From contig NZ_LT629939.1 in the NCBI RefSeq assembly GCF_900104615.1, positions 1,473,142-1,537,141 on the forward strand: a stretch of 64,000 bases of DNA. Direction: 5' to 3'. The stretch comes from Merdimmobilis hominis (GTDB lineage: Bacteria; Bacillota; Clostridia; Oscillospirales; Ruminococcaceae). Below, one piece after another: positions 1 to 9,009 of the stretch. How positions within the stretch are numbered: position 1 is the stretch's first letter; each line of letters opens with the position of its first letter. Below the pieces are notes generated by a model, which saw only the letters and a list, made by a program, of their open reading frames with translations, searched no databases and was not told the origin of the DNA. The translations under genes and the position numbers were made by a program.

Positions 1-660
1 CCGGGCAAATACATCGAAGGTTGGAAGGCCGCGGGGATCAAGGTCATCCCGGTGGTGCCCACGGTGGCCCTGGCCCGCCGGATGGAGCGGGCAGGCGCCG
101 ACGCCGTCATCGCCGAAGGGACCGAGGCGGGCGGCCACATTGGGGAACTGACCACTATGGCCCTGGTGCCCCAGGTGGCGGATGCGGTGAACATCCCTGT
201 CATTGCCGCCGGGGGGATTGCCGATGCCCGGGGGGTTTCGGCTGCCTTGATGCTGGGGGCAGAAGGGGTCCAGTTGGGGACTATCTTTATCTGTGCCCAG
301 GAATCCCCTGCCCATCCCGACTATAAGCAATTGGTTTTAGATGCAAAGGACACCGACACGGTGGTCACCGGCCGGGCCAACGGCCATCCGGTGCGCTCCT
401 TAAAAAATAAATTTACCCGCCGGATCCTGGAGATGGAGAAAGCGGATGCCGGGTTTGAAGCCATTGAGAACGCCACCGTCGGCTCCTACCGCAAAGCGGT
501 GCAGGATGGCAACATGGAGGAGGGGACCTTCATGTCCGGCCAGATCGCCGGGATGGTCAAAGAGATTCAGCCTGCGGCGAAAATTGTGGGGGATCTGATG
601 GCCTCCACCGAAGAATACCTGAAAACATTCACCGAGAAGAGGGGGATTACACTTGGCTAA
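1..660 (+). CDS. fabK: Enoyl-ACP reductase II, C-terminal part (5' truncated by window)
   Basis: This is the C-terminal 219 residues of the FMN-dependent enoyl-ACP reductase that completes each cycle of fatty-acid elongation by reducing trans-2-enoyl-ACP. The frame is open from base 1, so the start lies outside the window. Family flavin/phosphate-binding stretches are visible: EGTEAGGHIG at visible residues 39-48 and AAGGIADARG at 69-78. The stop overlaps the start of fabG by 8 nt, which suggests translational coupling. FabK replaces FabI in many Gram-positive anaerobes. Nitronate monooxygenases share the fold, but the setting in a fab/acc operon makes FabK the clear choice. Confidence 0.95.
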   Translation, partial: PGKYIEGWKAAGIKVIPVVPTVALARRMERAGADAVIAEGTEAGGHIGELTTMALVPQVADAVNIPVIAAGGIADARGVSAALMLGAEGVQLGTIFICAQESPAHPDYKQLVLDAKDTDTVVTGRANGHPVRSLKNKFTRRILEMEKADAGFEAIENATVGSYRKAVQDGNMEEGTFMSGQIAGMVKEIQPAAKIVGDLMASTEEYLKTFTEKRGITLG

Positions 661-1396
661 AACAGCAATCGTCACCGGCTCCGGCCAGGGGATCGGCGCG
701 GCCATCGCCCTGCGCCTTGCCAAAGAGGGATATAACGTCGCAGTCCACTGCCGCACACCGGAATCCTGCGCCCAGAAAGGGGAGCCTGTCGCAGAACAGT
801 GCCGTTCTTTTGGGGTGGAAGCCCAGTGCTTTGCTGCCGACGTCTCCGACTTTGCCGCCTGCGAAACCCTGGTGAAAGAGGTCAAGGAGCGGTTTGGCTC
901 CATCGACCTGCTGGTCAACAACGCGGGCATCACCCGGGATGGCCTCCTGGTGCGGATGAAGGAGGAGCAGTTCGACCAAGTCATCGCCTCCAACCTGAAA
1001 AGCGCCTTCAACATGATGCGCCACGCTGGATCGGTGATGATGCGCCAGAAAAGCGGTAAAATTGTCAACCTCTCCTCGGTGGTGGGCCTTTACGGCAACG
1101 CCGGGCAGGTCAACTACGCCGCCTCCAAGGCCGGCATTGTGGGGATGACCAAGTCCGCCGCCAAGGAGCTGGGGGCTCGGGGCATCACCGTCAACGCGGT
1201 GGCCCCCGGTTTTATTGACACCGCCATGACGAAGGATCTCCCCCAAGAGATGAAGGACACTGTCACCGCCACCACTGCCCTCAAGCGGTTTGGCTCGGCA
1301 GAGGAAGTGGCCGCCGCTGTGGCATTTCTCGCTTCGGAGGATGCCTCCTACATCACCGGCCAGGTGATTGAGGTGGACGGCGGCATGATGCTGTAA
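653..1396 (+). CDS. fabG: 3-oxoacyl-ACP reductase
   Basis: NADPH-dependent reductase of the 3-ketoacyl-ACP intermediate in type II fatty-acid synthesis, a short-chain dehydrogenase of 247 residues (usual length). The Rossmann motif TGxxxGIG is at residues 8-15, NNAG at 89-92, and the catalytic tetrad reads N114, S142, Y155, K159 (YAASK). The start is TTG at 653, preceded by a purine-rich GAAGAGGGGG and lying inside the fabK stop region. fabF follows after 18 nt. The fabD gene often found between fabK and fabG in Firmicutes is absent here. Confidence 0.96.
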   Translation: MAKTAIVTGSGQGIGAAIALRLAKEGYNVAVHCRTPESCAQKGEPVAEQCRSFGVEAQCFAADVSDFAACETLVKEVKERFGSIDLLVNNAGITRDGLLVRMKEEQFDQVIASNLKSAFNMMRHAGSVMMRQKSGKIVNLSSVVGLYGNAGQVNYAASKAGIVGMTKSAAKELGARGITVNAVAPGFIDTAMTKDLPQEMKDTVTATTALKRFGSAEEVAAAVAFLASEDASYITGQVIEVDGGMML

Positions 1397-1414
1397 GAGA
1401 GAGGTAGGAAGAGC

Positions 1415-2653
1415 ATGAGAAGAGTTGTCATCACAGGCATGGGCGCGGTGACACCCGCCGGCCTATCGGTGGACAGCCTGTGGGAGAGCGCCCGGCTGGG
1501 CCGCCCCCATTTCACGCCGCTGTCCAATTATTTCGACCCCAAGGACGTGGGGGTCAAGCTGGTCTCCGCCATTGAGGATTGGGACCCCGCCGCCTTCGGC
1601 ATCGGCAAAAAAGACGCCCGCCGGATGGACCGGTACTGTCAGTTTGCCCTGGCCGCCGCCAAACAGGCCATGGCCGACGCCGGCTCCCTTTCGGACTTGG
1701 ACCCCTACCGGGTGGGCGTAATCATCGGCAGCGGCATCGGCGGTTGTGACACCATCCAGGAGGAACACCGCAAAATGCTGGAAAAAGGGCCGGGGAAGGT
1801 ATCGGTCTTCTTTGTCCCCATGATGATCGCCAACATGGCCCCCGGCACCGTTGCCATGGAGTTCGGCTACAAGGGAGCCAACTTCGCTGCGGTGACCGCC
1901 TGCGCCTCGGGCACCACTGCCATCGGCGAGGCGTTTCACGCCATCAAAAACAATTACTTAGACGCGGCCCTGGCCGGGGGGGCGGAGGCGACCATCAGCC
2001 TGCTGCCCATCGCCGGGTTTGACAATATGAAAACCCTCTGCACGGGGGAGGACCCCAACCGCCTTTCTATCCCCTTTGACAAGGAGCGGGGCGGCTTTGT
2101 CATCGGCGAGGGCTCCGGCATCCTGGTGCTGGAGGAACTGGAACACGCCAAAGCCCGGGGGGCTAAAATTTACGCAGAAGTGGTGGGCTATGGCGCCACC
2201 GCCGACGCCTACCACATGACCAGCCCCGACCCCGAGGGAAAGGGAACCGCCAAAGCCATGGAGTTCGCCTTGTCGGAAGCGGGCGTCGCCCCGGAGGCGG
2301 TGGATTACATCAATGCCCACGGCACCAGCACCCACCTGAATGACCTGGTGGAGACTGCTGCCATCAAACGGGTGTTTGGGGAGCATGCCTACCGGCTGGC
2401 CGTCAGCTCCACCAAGTCGGTGACCGGCCACATGCTGGGAGCGGCCGGTGGGGTGGAGGCCATCCTCACCGCCAAGGCCCTCCAGGAGGGAATTTTGCCC
2501 CCCACCGCCAATTTAGAGGTGCCCGACGAGGAGTGCGATCTGGACTACATCCCCAAAATGGCCCGGGAGAAACAGGCGGTATATGCCCTCTCCAACTCCC
2601 TGGGCTTCGGCGGGCAGAACGCCGCCCTTCTCTTGAAACATTGGGAGGAATAG
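1415..2653 (+). CDS. fabF: 3-oxoacyl-ACP synthase II
   Basis: Condensing enzyme that extends acyl-ACP with malonyl-ACP in the fatty-acid elongation cycle. It has 412 residues, as usual for FabF. The thiolase-fold active site is complete: nucleophile C163 in TACASG, H302 in NAHGTST, K334 and H339 in the TKSVTGHMLGA segment. An AGGAAG ribosome binding site precedes the ATG. accB starts 3 nt after the stop, so the two are closely coupled. No sign of decay or transfer. Confidence 0.97.
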   Translation: MRRVVITGMGAVTPAGLSVDSLWESARLGRPHFTPLSNYFDPKDVGVKLVSAIEDWDPAAFGIGKKDARRMDRYCQFALAAAKQAMADAGSLSDLDPYRVGVIIGSGIGGCDTIQEEHRKMLEKGPGKVSVFFVPMMIANMAPGTVAMEFGYKGANFAAVTACASGTTAIGEAFHAIKNNYLDAALAGGAEATISLLPIAGFDNMKTLCTGEDPNRLSIPFDKERGGFVIGEGSGILVLEELEHAKARGAKIYAEVVGYGATADAYHMTSPDPEGKGTAKAMEFALSEAGVAPEAVDYINAHGTSTHLNDLVETAAIKRVFGEHAYRLAVSSTKSVTGHMLGAAGGVEAILTAKALQEGILPPTANLEVPDEECDLDYIPKMAREKQAVYALSNSLGFGGQNAALLLKHWEE

Positions 2654-2656
2654 ACC

Positions 2657-3097
2657 ATGAGCGAACTGAATTTCACCCCGGACTCCATCCGGGATTTGAT
2701 CGAGCTGGTGTCTGAGAAGCACCTGTCCTCCTTTAAAATCGAACAGGGGGACTTTAAGCTGGAAATCCAGGGGGAACAGCGCCAAGCAACCCCGGTTCCG
2801 GCGGCTGTTGGGGCTGTGCCCATTCCCCAGGAAATTCCCCAAGGGGCTCCTCAGAAGCCCGCGGGCCGGGAGGTAAAAAGCCCCATTGTAGGGACCTTCT
2901 ATTCCCGTCCTGCGCCGGAGAAGCCGGCCTTTGCGCCAGTGGGGTCCCAGGTGAAGAAGGGGGATACCCTCTATATTATAGAATCCATGAAGCTGATGAA
3001 CGAGGTCGCCAGCGAGTTCGACGGGGTGGTGGCCGAATACTATGTCCAGGACGGCGACCCGGTGGAATACGGCCAGCCCATCCTGCGGCTGGAATAG
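2657..3097 (+). CDS. accB: Biotin carboxyl carrier protein of acetyl-CoA carboxylase
   Basis: Carries the biotin that shuttles CO2 between biotin carboxylase (AccC) and carboxyltransferase (AccD/AccA), giving malonyl-CoA for chain elongation. It has 146 residues: an N-terminal helical part, a Pro/Ala-rich linker at about 43-72, then a biotinyl domain with the biotin-attachment lysine K112 in ESMKLMNE. Its partners AccC, AccD and AccA are encoded in the same operon with fabZ in between, an order common in Clostridia. Confidence 0.96.
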   Translation: MSELNFTPDSIRDLIELVSEKHLSSFKIEQGDFKLEIQGEQRQATPVPAAVGAVPIPQEIPQGAPQKPAGREVKSPIVGTFYSRPAPEKPAFAPVGSQVKKGDTLYIIESMKLMNEVASEFDGVVAEYYVQDGDPVEYGQPILRLE

Positions 3098-3107
3098 GAG
3101 GCGCCCC

Positions 3108-3542
3108 ATGCCGCTGTACAATCAGGAACAGATCAAGGAGATCATCCCCCACCGGGACCCCTTCCTCCTCATCGACACGGTGGAAGAATTGGAGCCCGGC
3201 ATCCGGGTGGTGGCCACCAAGCACATCCGGGAGGATGAGGACTGGTTCCGGGGCCATTTCCCCGGCCACCCGGTGACCCCTGGCGTGCTGGTCATTGAGA
3301 TGCTGGCCCAGGCCGGGGCGGTTTGCGCCCTCTCCCTGCCGGAGAACCAGGGCAAGCTGGCCCTCTTTGCCGGCATTGACAACGCCCGATTCCGCAAGCC
3401 GGTGGAGCCGGGGATGACCCTGCGCCTGGAGGTGGAGATGATCAAAAACCGGGGCTCCATCGGGGTGGGGAAAGCCACCGCCACCTGCGACGGCAAGCGG
3501 ATGGTCACGGCGGAGATCACCTTTGCCTTGGGCGACCGGTAG
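3108..3542 (+). CDS. fabZ: 3-hydroxyacyl-ACP dehydratase
   Basis: Hot-dog-fold dehydratase that converts 3-hydroxyacyl-ACP to trans-2-enoyl-ACP, the substrate of FabK. From the ATG at 3108 it has 144 residues. The frame is open further upstream, but this start follows a GGAGG at 3097-3101 and gives the usual FabZ N-terminus with PHRDPFLLID. The catalytic histidine H50 lies in GHFPGHPVTPG and the acidic partner is E64. The gene sits between accB and accC. Confidence 0.96.
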   Translation: MPLYNQEQIKEIIPHRDPFLLIDTVEELEPGIRVVATKHIREDEDWFRGHFPGHPVTPGVLVIEMLAQAGAVCALSLPENQGKLALFAGIDNARFRKPVEPGMTLRLEVEMIKNRGSIGVGKATATCDGKRMVTAEITFALGDR

Positions 3543-3557
3543 CGGGAGGAAAAAGCC

Positions 3558-4910
3558 ATGTTTTCCAAAGTGTTAATCGCCAACCGGGGGGAGATCGCGG
3601 TGCGGATCATCCGCACCTGCCGGGAGCTGGGCATCCCCACGGTGGCTGTCTGCTCCGAGGCGGACCGCACCGCCCTCCACGCCCAGATCGCCGATGAGAC
3701 GGTCTGTGTGGGGCCCGCTCCCTCTAAGGACAGCTATTTGAATATGCAGTCGATCTTAGCCGCCTGCGACCTCTCCGGGGCGGATGCAGTCCACCCGGGC
3801 TTCGGCTTTTTGTCGGAGAACGCGGCCTTTGCCCGGCTGTGTGCCCGGTGCGGGGTGACCTTCATCGGCCCCAGTCCCGAGGCCATGGATGCTATGGGGG
3901 ACAAGGCCCAGGCGAAAAAGACCATGAAGGCCGCCGGGGTTCCGGTGGTGCCCGGCTCCGACGGGGAGATTTCCTCGGTGGAGGAAGCCAAAAAGATCGC
4001 CGGGGAGATCGGTTACCCGGTGATGGTCAAAGCCAGCGCCGGGGGCGGCGGCCGGGGCATCCGGAAGGTCCTTTCCCCCGATGAGCTGGAAGGGGCTATC
4101 CTGGCCGCCAAACAGGAGGCGGGAAGTTTCTTCGGCAGCGACGGCATCTACCTGGAAAAGTTCATCGAAAACCCCCGTCACGTGGAAATCCAGATCCTCT
4201 GCGACCGGCAGGGGAACGCCGTCCACCTGGGGGAGCGGGACTGCTCCATGCAGCGCCGCAACCAAAAGGTACTGGAGGAATGCCCCAGCCCAGCGGTGGA
4301 CGAACCCCTCCGCCAAAGGATGGGGGAAGCCGCCGTCAAAGCCGCCCTTGCGGTGGGCTATGAAGGGGCAGGGACCATCGAATTCCTTCTGGACCGGAGC
4401 GGCCATTTCTATTTTATGGAGATGAATACCCGCATCCAGGTGGAACACCCCATAACGGAAGCAGTGACCGGGGTGGACCTGGTGAAGCAGCAGATCCTCA
4501 TCGCTGACGGCCACCCCCTCCCCTTTGCCCAGAAGGACATTGAGATGCGGGGCCACGCCATCGAGTGCCGGATCAACGCCGAGAACCCGGCCTTGGACTT
4601 CCGGCCCAGCCCCGGCAAGATCGAGGGGCTGTACCTGCCCGGCGGGCCTGGCATCCGCATCGACAGCGCGGTTTACGCGGGATATACCATCCCGCCCTAC
4701 TACGATTCGATGATCGGCAAGCTGATCGCCTTCGCCCCCACCCGCAAGGAGGCCATCGCCAAGATGAAATGGGCCCTGGCGGAGTTTTTGGTGGATGGGG
4801 TGGACACCAACATCGAGTTTCAGCTTCAATTGATCGGCACCCCGGAGTTCCAATCGGGGGAGTACGACAACGGATATTTGATGAGCGGCCGGTTCCAATA
4901 CCAGCCGTAA
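3558..4910 (+). CDS. accC: Biotin carboxylase subunit of acetyl-CoA carboxylase
   Basis: ATP-grasp enzyme that carboxylates biotin on AccB with bicarbonate and ATP. It has 450 residues, the normal length. The N-terminal biotin-carboxylase domain begins FSKVLIANRGEIAVR, the glycine-rich ATP-binding loop KASAGGGGRG is near residues 157-166, and the MEMNTRIQVEHP signature is near 289-300. An AGGAAAAA ribosome binding site lies just before the ATG. It forms the first half-reaction with AccB; the carboxyltransferase genes follow directly. Confidence 0.97.
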   Translation: MFSKVLIANRGEIAVRIIRTCRELGIPTVAVCSEADRTALHAQIADETVCVGPAPSKDSYLNMQSILAACDLSGADAVHPGFGFLSENAAFARLCARCGVTFIGPSPEAMDAMGDKAQAKKTMKAAGVPVVPGSDGEISSVEEAKKIAGEIGYPVMVKASAGGGGRGIRKVLSPDELEGAILAAKQEAGSFFGSDGIYLEKFIENPRHVEIQILCDRQGNAVHLGERDCSMQRRNQKVLEECPSPAVDEPLRQRMGEAAVKAALAVGYEGAGTIEFLLDRSGHFYFMEMNTRIQVEHPITEAVTGVDLVKQQILIADGHPLPFAQKDIEMRGHAIECRINAENPALDFRPSPGKIEGLYLPGGPGIRIDSAVYAGYTIPPYYDSMIGKLIAFAPTRKEAIAKMKWALAEFLVDGVDTNIEFQLQLIGTPEFQSGEYDNGYLMSGRFQYQP

Positions 4911-4929
4911 CTGGAAGGAGGGATCCTAG

Positions 4930-5793
4930 GTGCTGCAAGATTTGTTCGGCAAGGTAAAAAAGCGGGCCGCCGTGGAGGGGAAGAAAAAGACCTCCGACAT
5001 GGATGTGCCCCAGAACCTCTTGTTCCAATGCCCCAAGTGCCGGGCGGTGATGCTGATGGATGAGTTTGAGGAAAACGGCAAAGTCTGCCGCAAATGCGGC
5101 CACCACGCCCGCCTCACCGCTTGGGAGCGGGTCCGCCTCACCGCCGACCCCGGCTCCTTCCGGGAGCTGGATGGCAGCCTGATGGCCTGCGACCCTATCG
5201 GCTTTGAGGATTACCCCCGCAAACTGGAGAACACCCGCCGGGCCACCGGCCTGTTGGACGCCGTGGTCACCGGGATCTGTTCCATCCAGGGAAGCCCTTG
5301 CGTCATCGGGGTGATGGACAGCCGGTTTATGATGGCCTCCATGGGTTCGGCCGCCGGGGAGCGGATCACCCGCGCCTTTGAAACCGCCCTGGAAAAGGGA
5401 TTGCCCATCGTCTTCTTCACCGCCAGCGGCGGCGCACGGATGCAGGAGGGAATGCTCAGCTTGATGCAGATGGCCAAAACTGCCGGTGCGGCCAAGCGCC
5501 ACAGCGACGCCGGCCTTTTGTATGTGACGGTGCTCACCGACCCCACCACCGGCGGGGTCACCGCCAGCTTTGCCTCCCTGGGGGACATCATCCTGGCAGA
5601 GCCCGGGGCCCTCATCGGGTTTGCGGGGAGAAGGGTCATCGAAGGGACCATCAAGCAAAAGCTGCCGGAGGATTTCCAATCGGCGGAGTTTTTGAGAAGC
5701 CACGGGTTTGTGGATGAAATCGTGAGCCGGGGGGAGCTGCGCCATGCGCTGGGCCACCTGCTGGCCCTGCACCGGGGAGGTGAGAGAAGATGA
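4930..5793 (+). CDS. accD: Acetyl-CoA carboxylase carboxyltransferase subunit beta
   Basis: Beta half of the carboxyltransferase that moves CO2 from biotin to acetyl-CoA. It has 287 residues from a GTG start at 4930, preceded by GGAAGGAGG. The N-terminal zinc ribbon is intact (C34, C37, C53, C56), followed by the crotonase-like domain with ASGGARMQEG and PTTGGVTASFA. The last codons overlap the accA start by 4 nt (ATGA), the expected coupling of the two subunits of the heterotetramer. Confidence 0.96.
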   Translation: MLQDLFGKVKKRAAVEGKKKTSDMDVPQNLLFQCPKCRAVMLMDEFEENGKVCRKCGHHARLTAWERVRLTADPGSFRELDGSLMACDPIGFEDYPRKLENTRRATGLLDAVVTGICSIQGSPCVIGVMDSRFMMASMGSAAGERITRAFETALEKGLPIVFFTASGGARMQEGMLSLMQMAKTAGAAKRHSDAGLLYVTVLTDPTTGGVTASFASLGDIILAEPGALIGFAGRRVIEGTIKQKLPEDFQSAEFLRSHGFVDEIVSRGELRHALGHLLALHRGGERR

Positions 5794-6578
5794 CCACATG
5801 GGACCGGATTGAACTGATCCGAAGCAAAAACCGGCCCACCATCCGGGACTACATCCCCCTTTTGTTTGACGGCTTCGTGGAGCTCCACGGGGACCGGCTG
5901 TACGGGGACGATCCGGCCATCCTGGGGGGGATCGCCCGGTACCGGGGCACCCCGGTGACGGTGATCGGCCAGGTGAAGGGCCGCAACTTGGAGGAGAACA
6001 AGCGGGCCAACTTCGCCATGCCCCATCCCGAAGGGTACCGCAAAGCCCTGCGGCTGATGCGCCAGGCAGAGAAATTCCGCCGGCCGGTGATTTTGTTCAT
6101 CGACACCCCCGGCGCCTTCTGCGACATGGAGTCGGAGGAGCGAGGTCAGGGTGAAGCCATCGCCCGGTGCCTCTATGAGATGATGACTCTAAAAACCCCC
6201 ATCCTCTCCATCGTGCTGGGGGAGGGGGGCAGCGGCGGGGCTTTGGCCCTGGGGGTCTGCGACCAGCTGGCCATGATGGAAAACGCCGTCTATTCGGTGA
6301 TTTCCCCCCGGGGCTGCGCCAGCATCCTCTGGAAAGACCCCTCCCGGGAGAAGGAGGCCGCCGAAATGCTGCGGATCACCGCCCAGGACCTATTGGAACT
6401 GGGGATCGCGGAAACCATCATCCCAGAACCGGAGACCCATGCCGACCCTGCCGGGATGGCCAGGGCCATCGACGATTACCTTTCTCAAACAATTTCAAAT
6501 TATCTTAAAATTCCTATTGATAAATTGCTGCAAAACAGGTATGATAAGTTTCGTAAGATCGGCCAGTTCTTGGAATAG
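5790..6578 (+). CDS. accA: Acetyl-CoA carboxylase carboxyltransferase subunit alpha
   Basis: Alpha subunit of the carboxyltransferase, 262 residues, shorter than the ~320 of enterobacterial AccA, as is common in Clostridia where the N-terminal helix is reduced. The crotonase-fold core shows [22 protein letters not shown], written here in parts as FIDTPGA and EERGQGEAI, and [12 protein letters not shown]. The start overlaps the accD stop by 4 nt. The last ~30 codons (6480-6578) are notably AT-richer than the rest of the gene. Confidence 0.96.
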   Translation: MTTWDRIELIRSKNRPTIRDYIPLLFDGFVELHGDRLYGDDPAILGGIARYRGTPVTVIGQVKGRNLEENKRANFAMPHPEGYRKALRLMRQAEKFRRPVILFIDTPGAFCDMESEERGQGEAIARCLYEMMTLKTPILSIVLGEGGSGGALALGVCDQLAMMENAVYSVISPRGCASILWKDPSREKEAAEMLRITAQDLLELGIAETIIPEPETHADPAGMARAIDDYLSQTISNYLKIPIDKLLQNRYDKFRKIGQFLE

Positions 6579-6718
6579 CCCGATCTAAGGCCAAAAAATG
6601 CTTTTCTGCAGCCATTTTTTCGCTGCACCCCCGGCGGCTCTGCCGCCATACAATTCCTAAGGTTTGCCGTGCGCCGGCAACTGGAATCACAGAAAATGTA
6701 TCGAGGAGGAACCTGTAT

Positions 6719-6952
6719 ATGGTATTCGAGAAAGTAAAGGACATTTTGGTTGACCAGCTGGATGTGGAAGAAGGCGTTGTCACCATGGAGGCTTCCATCG
6801 CCGACGACCTGGGCGCTGATTCCCTGGACGTTGTGGACCTGGTCATGAGCCTGGAGGACGAGTTTGACATCGAGATCCCCGACGAGGAGATTGAGAACAT
6901 CAAAACCGTCGGCGACGTCGTCAAGTACATCGAGGACAACATCGCCCAATAA
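6719..6952 (+). CDS. acpP: Acyl carrier protein
   Basis: Small acidic protein of 77 residues that carries the growing acyl chain on a 4'-phosphopantetheine attached to S35 in [17 protein letters not shown] at 6703-6710 is the ribosome binding site. It lies 140 nt beyond accA, a spacer holding GC-rich hairpins (GGCGGC-TCT-GCCGCC near 6635; TTGCCG-TGCGC-CGGCAA near 6662) but no promoter I can recognise, so it is probably the last gene of the operon, perhaps expressed at a different level by RNA processing. A strong terminator follows. Confidence 0.97.
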   Translation: MVFEKVKDILVDQLDVEEGVVTMEASIADDLGADSLDVVDLVMSLEDEFDIEIPDEEIENIKTVGDVVKYIEDNIAQ

Positions 6953-6969
6953 GGGGATGTCAAGCCGTG

Positions 6970-6995
6970 GGGCGCACGCTGGTGCGCCCTTTTTT
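6970..6995 (+). terminator. Intrinsic terminator after acpP
   Basis: Perfect 8-bp stem GGGCGCAC / GTGCGCCC with a 4-nt loop, followed by six T residues. It closes the fatty-acid operon. Confidence 0.93.
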
Positions 6996-7030
6996 GTTGG
7001 CAAAAGAGGGATCCAAACCGGCCTGTGGCC

Positions 7031-7059
7031 TTGAATTTTGCTGGGGAACCCGATATAAT
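7031..7059 (+). promoter_or_regulatory. Promoter of proS
   Basis: TTGAAT and TATAAT separated by 17 nt, a good match to the housekeeping sigma consensus. Transcription would start near 7066, leaving a 60-nt leader, too short for a T-box. Confidence 0.8.
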
Positions 7060-7125
7060 GAAAGATATTCTATAAAAACCCATCGCAATTTGCGAGCGAA
7101 CGATAAAAGAATCGGAGGAAACGCT

Positions 7126-8562
7126 ATGGCAGAGCAAAAGAAGATGGTGGAAGCCATCACCTCAATGGATGTGGACTTCGCCAAATGGTACACCGACGTG
7201 GTGCGCAAGGCCGACCTGGCCGACTATTCCAGCGTCAAGGGGTGCACCATCATCCGGCCTTACGGCTGTGCAATCTGGGAAAATATCCGGGATATTTTGG
7301 ATGGCATGTTTAAAGAAACCGGCCATGAAAACGTCATGATGCCCCTTCTCATCCCGGAAAGCCTGCTGCAGAAGGAGAAGGACCATGTGGAGGGCTTTGC
7401 CCCTGAAGTCGCCTGGGTTACCCAGGGCGGCCAAGAGAAGCTGACTGAGCGGCTGTGCGTCCGCCCCACCTCCGAGGTGCTGTTCTGCGAGCACTACTCC
7501 CACATCATCAACTCCTACCGGGATCTGCCCATGCTGTACAACCAGTGGTGTTCGGTGGTGCGGTGGGAGAAAACCACCCGCCCCTTCCTGCGGACCACCG
7601 AGTTCTGGTGGCAGGAGGGCCACACCATGCATGAAACCGCCGAGGAGGCCATGGCCGAGACCGAGCGGATGCTGAACATCTACGCCCGGATGTGCGAGGA
7701 ATACCTGGCCATCCCGGTGCTGAAAGGCCGTAAGACTGAGAAAGAGCAGTTCGCCGGCGCCCAGGCCACCTACACCATCGAGGCCATGATGCACGACGGC
7801 AAAGCCCTCCAGAGCGGCACCAGCCACTACTTCGGGGACGGCTTTGCCCGGGCCTTTGACATCACCTTCCAGGGCCGGGACAACAAACCCGCCTACCCCC
7901 ACCAGACCTCCTGGGGCATGTCCACCCGGATCATCGGCGCCATCATCATGACCCATGGCGACGACAACGGCTTGGCCCTGCCTCCCGCGGTGGCCCCCAT
8001 CCAGGTGGTCATCGTCCCCATCGCCCAGCACAAGGAGGGCGTTTTGGACAAAGCCGAAGAGCTCCGCAAGCGCCTCTCGGCCATCTGCCGGGTCAAGTGC
8101 GACGCCAGCGACAACAGCCCCGGCTGGAAGTTTGCCCAGTATGAGATGAAAGGTGTCCCCCTGCGGCTGGAGATCGGCCCCAAGGACATCGAAAACAACC
8201 AGTGTGTCCTGGTCCGCCGGGACAACCGGGAAAAAACCATCGTCCCCCTGGATCAGCTGGAGGAGAAAATCCCCGAGCTTTTGAAAGCCGTCCACGACGG
8301 CCTCTACCAGCGGGCCCTGGAGAACCGGGAGAACCGCACCTACACCGCCACCAGCATGGAGGAGATGATCCAGCTGGCCAACGAGAAATCCGGCTTTATC
8401 AAAGCCATGTGGTGCGGCGACTTGGAGTGTGAGATGAAGCTGAAAGAGCAGGCCGGCGTCACCAGCCGCTGCATGCCCTTTGAGCAGGAGCATCTCTCCG
8501 ACGTGTGCGTCTGCTGCGGCAAGCCCGCCAAATCCATGGTGGTTTGGGGCAAAGCCTATTAA
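7126..8562 (+). CDS. proS: Prolyl-tRNA synthetase (eukaryote/archaeon-like type)
   Basis: Class II aminoacyl-tRNA synthetase charging tRNA-Pro, 478 residues. The frame is open upstream, but the ATG at 7126 follows ATCGGAGGAA and lies downstream of the promoter. It is the short type without the inserted editing domain of the long bacterial ProRS. Motif 2 is seen in RPTSEV and [13 protein letters not shown], motif 3 in [11 protein letters not shown]-terminal Cys-rich part ([10 protein letters not shown] to [11 protein letters not shown]) resembles the zinc-binding end of the archaeal-type enzymes. It is a single-gene unit with its own promoter and terminator. Confidence 0.96.
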   Translation: MAEQKKMVEAITSMDVDFAKWYTDVVRKADLADYSSVKGCTIIRPYGCAIWENIRDILDGMFKETGHENVMMPLLIPESLLQKEKDHVEGFAPEVAWVTQGGQEKLTERLCVRPTSEVLFCEHYSHIINSYRDLPMLYNQWCSVVRWEKTTRPFLRTTEFWWQEGHTMHETAEEAMAETERMLNIYARMCEEYLAIPVLKGRKTEKEQFAGAQATYTIEAMMHDGKALQSGTSHYFGDGFARAFDITFQGRDNKPAYPHQTSWGMSTRIIGAIIMTHGDDNGLALPPAVAPIQVVIVPIAQHKEGVLDKAEELRKRLSAICRVKCDASDNSPGWKFAQYEMKGVPLRLEIGPKDIENNQCVLVRRDNREKTIVPLDQLEEKIPELLKAVHDGLYQRALENRENRTYTATSMEEMIQLANEKSGFIKAMWCGDLECEMKLKEQAGVTSRCMPFEQEHLSDVCVCCGKPAKSMVVWGKAY

Positions 8563-8570
8563 ATAAAACC

Positions 8571-8607
8571 AAAAGGGAGCCCATCCACCGGATGGGCTCC
8601 CTTTTTT
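8571..8607 (+). terminator. Intrinsic terminator after proS
   Basis: 12-bp perfect stem GGGAGCCCATCC / GGATGGGCTCCC with a 3-nt loop and six T. The A-rich 5' side suggests it may also stop leftward transcription of the small gene that follows. Confidence 0.93.
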
Positions 8608-8654
8608 GCTTATTTGCTCTTCGCGGCCAAACCTTGGCATGCCTGTTTGAGGAA

Positions 8655-8924
8655 TCAGCCCTTTTTCTCTGGGCTTTTTGCCTGGGGGAAAACCATTTTC
8701 TTCTCCCGGGCAGAGGGGGCTTTGTTGGCTTGGATGTACAGCTCGGCAGCCTCCTCCAGCTTGGGGAAGGCCCGCTGGGCTTGGCTCAATACGGAATTGA
8801 TCCGCAAAAGGGTCATGGAGTGGATCGCCGCGGAGATCAAGCTGAACACAGCGGCTAAAGCTGCACAAAATACCACAGTGCGGCGCAGCTTCTTGGGCAG
8901 GCGGGGAGAGGGAACTTTACTCAT
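8655..8924 (-). CDS. Small single-pass membrane protein, function unknown
   Basis: 89 residues with a basic N-terminus (RLPKKLRR), one hydrophobic segment at about residues 15-32 and an amphipathic C-terminal half rich in Ala, Glu and Lys that could form a coiled coil (LSQAQRAFPKLEEAAELYIQ). An AAAGGAGG ribosome binding site lies 9 nt upstream of the ATG, which supports it as a real gene. I do not recognise the family. Topology suggests a short cytoplasmic N-terminus and an outward-facing tail. Confidence 0.65.
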   Translation of the reverse strand: MSKVPSPRLPKKLRRTVVFCAALAAVFSLISAAIHSMTLLRINSVLSQAQRAFPKLEEAAELYIQANKAPSAREKKMVFPQAKSPEKKG

Positions 8925-9009
8925 CGGGAAAACCTCCTTTGGGGGTGGCTGCTTTGGTTGTTTCCCCTAGTATAGCACATGGCTGCGGCGAAATGAAGTC
9001 CCGGCGCCC

